27,711 nucleotides of DNA from JBKGYG01 sp046546235 (GTDB taxonomy: Bacteria > Bacillota > Clostridia > Lachnospirales > DSM-24629): the NCBI GenBank assembly GCA_046546235.1, contig JBKGYG010000019.1, positions 1 through 27,711 on the forward strand, read 5' to 3'. Below are positions 23,565 to 27,711 of this stretch, piece by piece (positions within the stretch are counted from its first letter, which is position 1; the number at the start of each line of letters is the position of its first letter). Position numbers and translations under genes: made by a program. Under the pieces are notes generated by a model that did no database searches, was not told where the DNA came from, and saw only the letters and a list, made by a program, of their open reading frames with translations.

Positions 23565-26500
23565 ATGAATAAAGAATTCAGTAGACAACCAAGATTTTTA
23601 CCAGAAATACCAAGAGGGGAGTTAGAAGTTCCTAATCCACCAAGTGAGTATCAAAAACCAGAAATATCATGGTTTACTTTATTAGGTCCTCCATTGGTTA
23701 TGCTAATTATAACAGTTTGTATTATATTTTTAACTGATTATAAATCACCATTTATAATACTATCCATATCAACTACAATAATGACCCTTATAGGCTCAAT
23801 AATGAGAGCGAGTTCACAAATAAAAAAGTATAAAAAGAAGAAGAAAGAACGAGAAAAAAAATATCTGCAATTTATAGCAGATACAAAAAGCGACCTATCA
23901 ATAGCAAAAGAACAACAAATAAAGGCAATGAATGACATGAATCCTGAACCCTCAGAATGTATACAAAGATTATTAAGAACAGACAACAAACTATGGGAAA
24001 GAACACCTTCATACAACGACTTTTTATCCTTGAGAGTGGGAGTTGGGAGTGTTCCTCTTTCTATGCATATAAAATATACAAAACAAGCAATTATAATGGA
24101 AACAGACCCATTACTTATGGAACCACAAAGATTAGCATTAGAATTTGAAAAAGTTTCAAATGTACCAGTAAATATAGATTTAATGGAATCTGAAATATGT
24201 GGTGTTGCAGGGGAAGAAGAGAAAACATCTGAGATAATTAAATTAATGCTACTACAAATTATAACTCACCATGGATACGATGATGTAAGAATTGTAATTA
24301 TATCATCAGAGAAAAATTTACCAAAATATAACTGGTTGAGATTTTTACCACATATTTGGGATGATGATTTTGAAACAAGATACCTTATGTGTGGGAAAGC
24401 AATAACACATCAAACACTAGCAGAAATCTATGACATATTAAAAGAAAGAGATTTAAAGTCAATTGGGGGAAGCGCTCTTCCTCATTACATATTTTTTGTA
24501 GAAGATGTACGACTACTAGAAAATGAACCAATAAACAAATACCTATTTAATAAATCCAAAGGAATTGGTGTATCTACAGTATTTATTGCACAAAACTCAG
24601 CATATCTCCCAATGAACTGTAGAACTATTATCTCGCTTCAGGGAAGAAGTGGAGAGATGGCAGATAGAGAAGCAGGGGGAAAAGCTATTTTCACTCCAGA
24701 TACACCAGATTTTAAAAATCTTGAGCTAGCAGCTAGAAAAATATCGTGCCTTAGAATAAAAAATTCAAGTGCAGATTTTACATTACCAAAAGCAATAACA
24801 TTAATGAAAATGCTAAAAGCAAAAAAAGTAACAGATATAGACATTCACTCACTATGGACTAAAAACAAAACATACAAAGGTATGAGCGTACCAATAGGTG
24901 CAAAGCCGGGAGGAGCACTATTCAATCTAGATATGCACGAAACTGGGTGTGGACCTCATGGGCTTGTAGCAGGAACAACAGGTTCAGGAAAAAGTGAGTT
25001 ACTACAAAGTATAATTATATCACTTGCAATAAACTATCATCCTCATGATATAGCATTTGTACTTATTGACTATAAAGGTGGAGGTATGGCAGATGTATTT
25101 GAAGGAATGCCCCATCTTGTTGGTACAATAACAAACTTAGGAGGAAATCAAACTACTAGAGCTCTACTATCTATAAAAAGTGAATTATTAAGAAGACAAC
25201 GTGTGTTTTCTGAATACGGCGTAAATAATATAGATAAATACCAAAAACTATACTATAAAAAGAAAGACAGTAAAATGCCTGCAATCCCACATTTAATTAT
25301 GATAGCAGATGAATTTGCAGAACTAAAACAAGACCAACCTGAATTTATGAAAGAACTAGTAAGTACAGCCAGAGTAGGTCGAAGTCTTGGAGTTCATCTA
25401 ATATTAGCAACACAAAAACCAGCAGGAGTAGTAGATGAACAGATTTGGAGTAACTCCAAATTTAAAATATGTCTAAAAGTACAAGACGAAAGAGACAGTA
25501 AAGATGTAATAAAAAGACCAGATGCAGCTATGATAAAAGAACCTGGAAGAGCATATATACAAGTAGGAAATGATGAAGTATTTGAACTATTCCAATCAGC
25601 ATACTCTGGAGCAGATTATGACCCTGATGGAGAGATGAAAAAAAGTGATAATAGACCAAAAAGAATATATGACATAGCATTAAATGGAAAGCTAGAACAA
25701 CTATATCCACTTGAAGAAGAAAAAATACCAAAAAAAGAATTAGATTCACAGCTAAAAACAATGGTAGACTACATTATCCAAACATCAAAAAGAAACAATA
25801 TAGAAGCGCTAGATGGTCCTTGGATGCCGCCACTTCCTGAGACACTATACTTAGATGAGTTTTTTGAAAAGAAAGGAAAGCTAAATAAAACAAATGAATT
25901 ATTAAGCGTTCCAATAGGTATAGTAGATGATCCAAGAGGACAGAGACAAGAACCATTAAAAATCAATTTTGCAAATGAGGGAAACCTCTTTGTATATGGA
26001 GCATCAGGTTCAGGAAAGACTTATTTATTAAGAACTTTATGTTTATCATTATCGCATAGCTATACACCATTAGAAGTAAACTATTATATTATGGATTTTG
26101 GAGGAACAGCACTTAAGGTTCTAAACAAACTTCCACATTGTGGAGGGGTAATGACATTAGAACAAGAAAAAACAATAAATCAATTTGTCTTATTCTTATT
26201 TAGAAGCATGGATGAACGTAAAAAGCTATTTGAGAAAAAAGGATGTGAAGGTTTTAACGATTATAGGAGAACTGGCGAACAACTTCAAGCAATAGTACTA
26301 ATAATTGACAACTATTTTGCGCTATCAGAGACATATGAAACAATAGCAGAAAAAATGATATTACTTGCTCGTGAAGGTTTAAAATACGGTATATACTTAG
26401 TGGCAACAGCTACAAATGCTTCCTTAGTTAGATATAAGCTGACAGTTAATTTTAAAATGGCAATAAGTTTACAATTAATAGATAAAGGTGAATATAATGA

Positions 26501-27401
26501 TATTGTTGGAAGAACAGAAGGGCTAGAACCAACAAATGTACCAGGTTGTGGATTAGTAAGAGAAAAACCACCACTAGAATTTCAAACAGCATTACCAGAA
26601 TTTAAAGATGCAAGCATAGAAGAAATAATAAAAGAAGTTGAAAAGAATGAAGAAAACCAAGCAGTGCCAATACCAGTAATGCCTTCAAGAATAGACATAA
26701 ATAAAATAAACAAAAAAGAAAACCTACTAGCAATAGGACTTGGAGATACAGACCTACAACCGCTTCACATAGACTTATACAAGACACCAATAATAATGGT
26801 AGCAGGGGAACCAATGTCAGGAAAAAGCACAATAATGATGTCATGGATAAGAATATTAAAAGAAGCAGAAATATATGTATTAGATTCATCTAGTATGGGA
26901 CTATTTAATGTCATGGAAATGCCAAACGTAACAGACTTATCAAAAACAGATAATGACTTTGCAGATAAAATAAAAGAAACTCTAGATAACAGAAGACAAC
27001 AACTCATAGAATGTAAAAAATCAAATGGTAATGTAGAAGAATTAGCAAAAACTTGGAAACAAATAATAATAGCAATTGATCAATTAAATGAATTTACTCA
27101 AAGCGACAAATACACATTAAAAGATTTGATAGAAAGAATAGTAAAACAAGAAAGAGGAATGAAAGTTGCAGTAATTGTAGGAGACAATACATCAGACCTA
27201 TATGGCAATTGGGATGGTTTAGCTAAAGCGATTAAGGAAGAACAAACAGGAGTACTTATTGGAAGTATAAAAGATCAAAGTCTATATAGTACTAAAATTC
27301 CTTATGGAGCTCAAGAAAAAGAACTTGAGCAAGGGGATGGATACTTAATAGTTAAAAACAAATATGCAGGACTTCGATTAGCAATATCAAATGAATATTA
27401 A
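23565..27401 (+). CDS. essC: EssC/EccC-type T7SS translocase (FtsK/SpoIIIE family)
   Basis: A 1278-aa membrane ATPase. A short N-terminus (RQPRFLPEIPRGELEVPNPP) resembles actinobacterial EccC and has no FHA domains, unlike staphylococcal EssC. Two helices (about 36-57 and 61-80) precede a basic coiled segment and three FtsK-type ATPase modules. D1 has Walker A GTTGSGKSE (470-478) and Walker B IMIADEFAEL. D2 has GASGSGKTY (from about 812) but Walker B IVLIIDNYFAL. D3 has GEPMSGKST (from about 1081) but IIIAIDQLNEF. D2 and D3 therefore lack the catalytic Glu after Asp, so D1 is the likely motor and D2/D3 the substrate-binding modules. It should export the WXG100 proteins at 20763-21404. Confidence 0.96.
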   Translation: MNKEFSRQPRFLPEIPRGELEVPNPPSEYQKPEISWFTLLGPPLVMLIITVCIIFLTDYKSPFIILSISTTIMTLIGSIMRASSQIKKYKKKKKEREKKYLQFIADTKSDLSIAKEQQIKAMNDMNPEPSECIQRLLRTDNKLWERTPSYNDFLSLRVGVGSVPLSMHIKYTKQAIIMETDPLLMEPQRLALEFEKVSNVPVNIDLMESEICGVAGEEEKTSEIIKLMLLQIITHHGYDDVRIVIISSEKNLPKYNWLRFLPHIWDDDFETRYLMCGKAITHQTLAEIYDILKERDLKSIGGSALPHYIFFVEDVRLLENEPINKYLFNKSKGIGVSTVFIAQNSAYLPMNCRTIISLQGRSGEMADREAGGKAIFTPDTPDFKNLELAARKISCLRIKNSSADFTLPKAITLMKMLKAKKVTDIDIHSLWTKNKTYKGMSVPIGAKPGGALFNLDMHETGCGPHGLVAGTTGSGKSELLQSIIISLAINYHPHDIAFVLIDYKGGGMADVFEGMPHLVGTITNLGGNQTTRALLSIKSELLRRQRVFSEYGVNNIDKYQKLYYKKKDSKMPAIPHLIMIADEFAELKQDQPEFMKELVSTARVGRSLGVHLILATQKPAGVVDEQIWSNSKFKICLKVQDERDSKDVIKRPDAAMIKEPGRAYIQVGNDEVFELFQSAYSGADYDPDGEMKKSDNRPKRIYDIALNGKLEQLYPLEEEKIPKKELDSQLKTMVDYIIQTSKRNNIEALDGPWMPPLPETLYLDEFFEKKGKLNKTNELLSVPIGIVDDPRGQRQEPLKINFANEGNLFVYGASGSGKTYLLRTLCLSLSHSYTPLEVNYYIMDFGGTALKVLNKLPHCGGVMTLEQEKTINQFVLFLFRSMDERKKLFEKKGCEGFNDYRRTGEQLQAIVLIIDNYFALSETYETIAEKMILLAREGLKYGIYLVATATNASLVRYKLTVNFKMAISLQLIDKGEYNDIVGRTEGLEPTNVPGCGLVREKPPLEFQTALPEFKDASIEEIIKEVEKNEENQAVPIPVMPSRIDINKINKKENLLAIGLGDTDLQPLHIDLYKTPIIMVAGEPMSGKSTIMMSWIRILKEAEIYVLDSSSMGLFNVMEMPNVTDLSKTDNDFADKIKETLDNRRQQLIECKKSNGNVEELAKTWKQIIIAIDQLNEFTQSDKYTLKDLIERIVKQERGMKVAVIVGDNTSDLYGNWDGLAKAIKEEQTGVLIGSIKDQSLYSTKIPYGAQEKELEQGDGYLIVKNKYAGLRLAISNEY

Positions 27402-27464
27402 AAAACACAAAAAAGACATAAAAAGAAAAAACATATAAGAGAAAAAAAGAAAGGAACAAAAAAA

Positions 27465-27711
27465 ATGGGGATAAGTGTAAATCCAAATAAAATAGATGAA
27501 TTAGCGATAGAGTTCAATAGGTTAAAAGAAACAATAGAAGATGGAGAAATAGGAATGAATAAGGAAATAAAAGACCTTATAGAATCCGTGAACAATAAAT
27601 ACAGCGAGAGCTCAGTACGCAACGTAACAAGAGAAATGGATGAAACTCTAGGGGACATAAGAAATCATGCAAAAATAATAACAGAAATGCTAATGGAAAA
27701 AGAAAAAGCAT
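27465..27711 (+). CDS. Small helical WXG100-like or LXG-helper-like protein, 3' truncated by the window
   Basis: The first 82 codons are present and the gene runs off the right edge. The product starts MGISVNPNKIDELAIEFNRL and is entirely helical, with a break at NNKYSESSVRN where WXG100 proteins have their turn, followed by a second helix (MDETLGDIRNHAKIITEML). There is no Trp-x-Gly. The opening resembles the small TIGR04197/DUF3958-like partners of LXG toxins in Firmicute T7SS clusters. It could also be a divergent WXG100 or the N-terminus of a larger effector. GAAAGGAAC precedes the ATG, 63 nt after essC. The composition is strikingly A-rich. Confidence 0.6.
   Translation, partial: MGISVNPNKIDELAIEFNRLKETIEDGEIGMNKEIKDLIESVNNKYSESSVRNVTREMDETLGDIRNHAKIITEMLMEKEKA

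Noticed and set aside
13384..27401. Conjugative element or type IV secretion system (VirB11-like plus FtsK/VirD4-like ATPases)
   Set aside because: No relaxase, VirB4, integrase or attachment repeats are visible. The ATPase is of CpaF type beside TadB/TadC, and the FtsK-like protein has three EssC-type modules with WXG100 genes nearby.
12554..27711. Canonical T7SSb (Yuk/Ess) operon
   Set aside because: EsaA, EssA and EssB (YueB, YueC, YukC) are not recognisable in any gene of the window. The TadE-like proteins have neither the EssB pseudokinase domain nor the long EsaA outside domain.

Overview
The window is AT-rich (roughly 30% G+C by eye). Strong AGGAGG-type ribosome sites, an argS T-box leader, consensus sigma-A promoters and the absence of any outer-membrane gene point to a monoderm Firmicute, most likely an anaerobic member of the Clostridia. 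I cannot name the species.

Positions 1-12.5 kb hold ordinary chromosomal genes in short units. In order they are: a HAD phosphatase; an AraC-type regulator followed by a small VOC/glyoxalase-fold protein; a polytopic M28 metallopeptidase (minus strand); a four-helix membrane protein and an exodeoxyribonuclease III (plus strand); argS behind an arginine T-box (minus strand); an AmmeMemoRadiSam pair, a MEMO-AMMECR1 fusion plus its radical SAM partner (minus strand); and a COG3044-type P-loop ATPase (plus strand). Two kinds of small intergenic repeat occur here, a GGGCG palindrome at 870-894 and a 32-nt-period duplication at 5951-6013.

From 12.5 kb to the right edge lies the interesting part, a nearly gapless plus-strand gene array that mixes two secretion machines. 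The first half is a Tad (type IVc pilus)-like assembly line: a divergent A24 prepilin peptidase, a CpaE/TadZ-like protein, CpaB, a second degenerate MinD-like protein, a CpaF/TadA motor ATPase, TadB- and TadC-like platform proteins and a 62-aa Flp-like pilin. The second half is type VII secretion (T7SS/ESX): a 240-aa protein with a faint EspG-like look, two WXG100 proteins, a YukD/EsaB-type ubiquitin-like protein and an EssC/EccC three-ATPase translocase. Two TadE-like single-pass proteins and a cytoplasmic beta-propeller-like protein are interleaved with them. A further small helical protein begins at 27465 and runs off the window.

The T7SSb membrane proteins EsaA, EssA and EssB are absent from the visible part, as are the actinobacterial EccB/D/E and MycP. 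The simplest reading is a composite system in which a Tad-type motor, platform and pilin work with an EssC translocase to export WXG100 substrates across a single membrane and thick wall. That functional coupling is inference from gene order. The gene-family assignments rest on motifs read directly in the translations.
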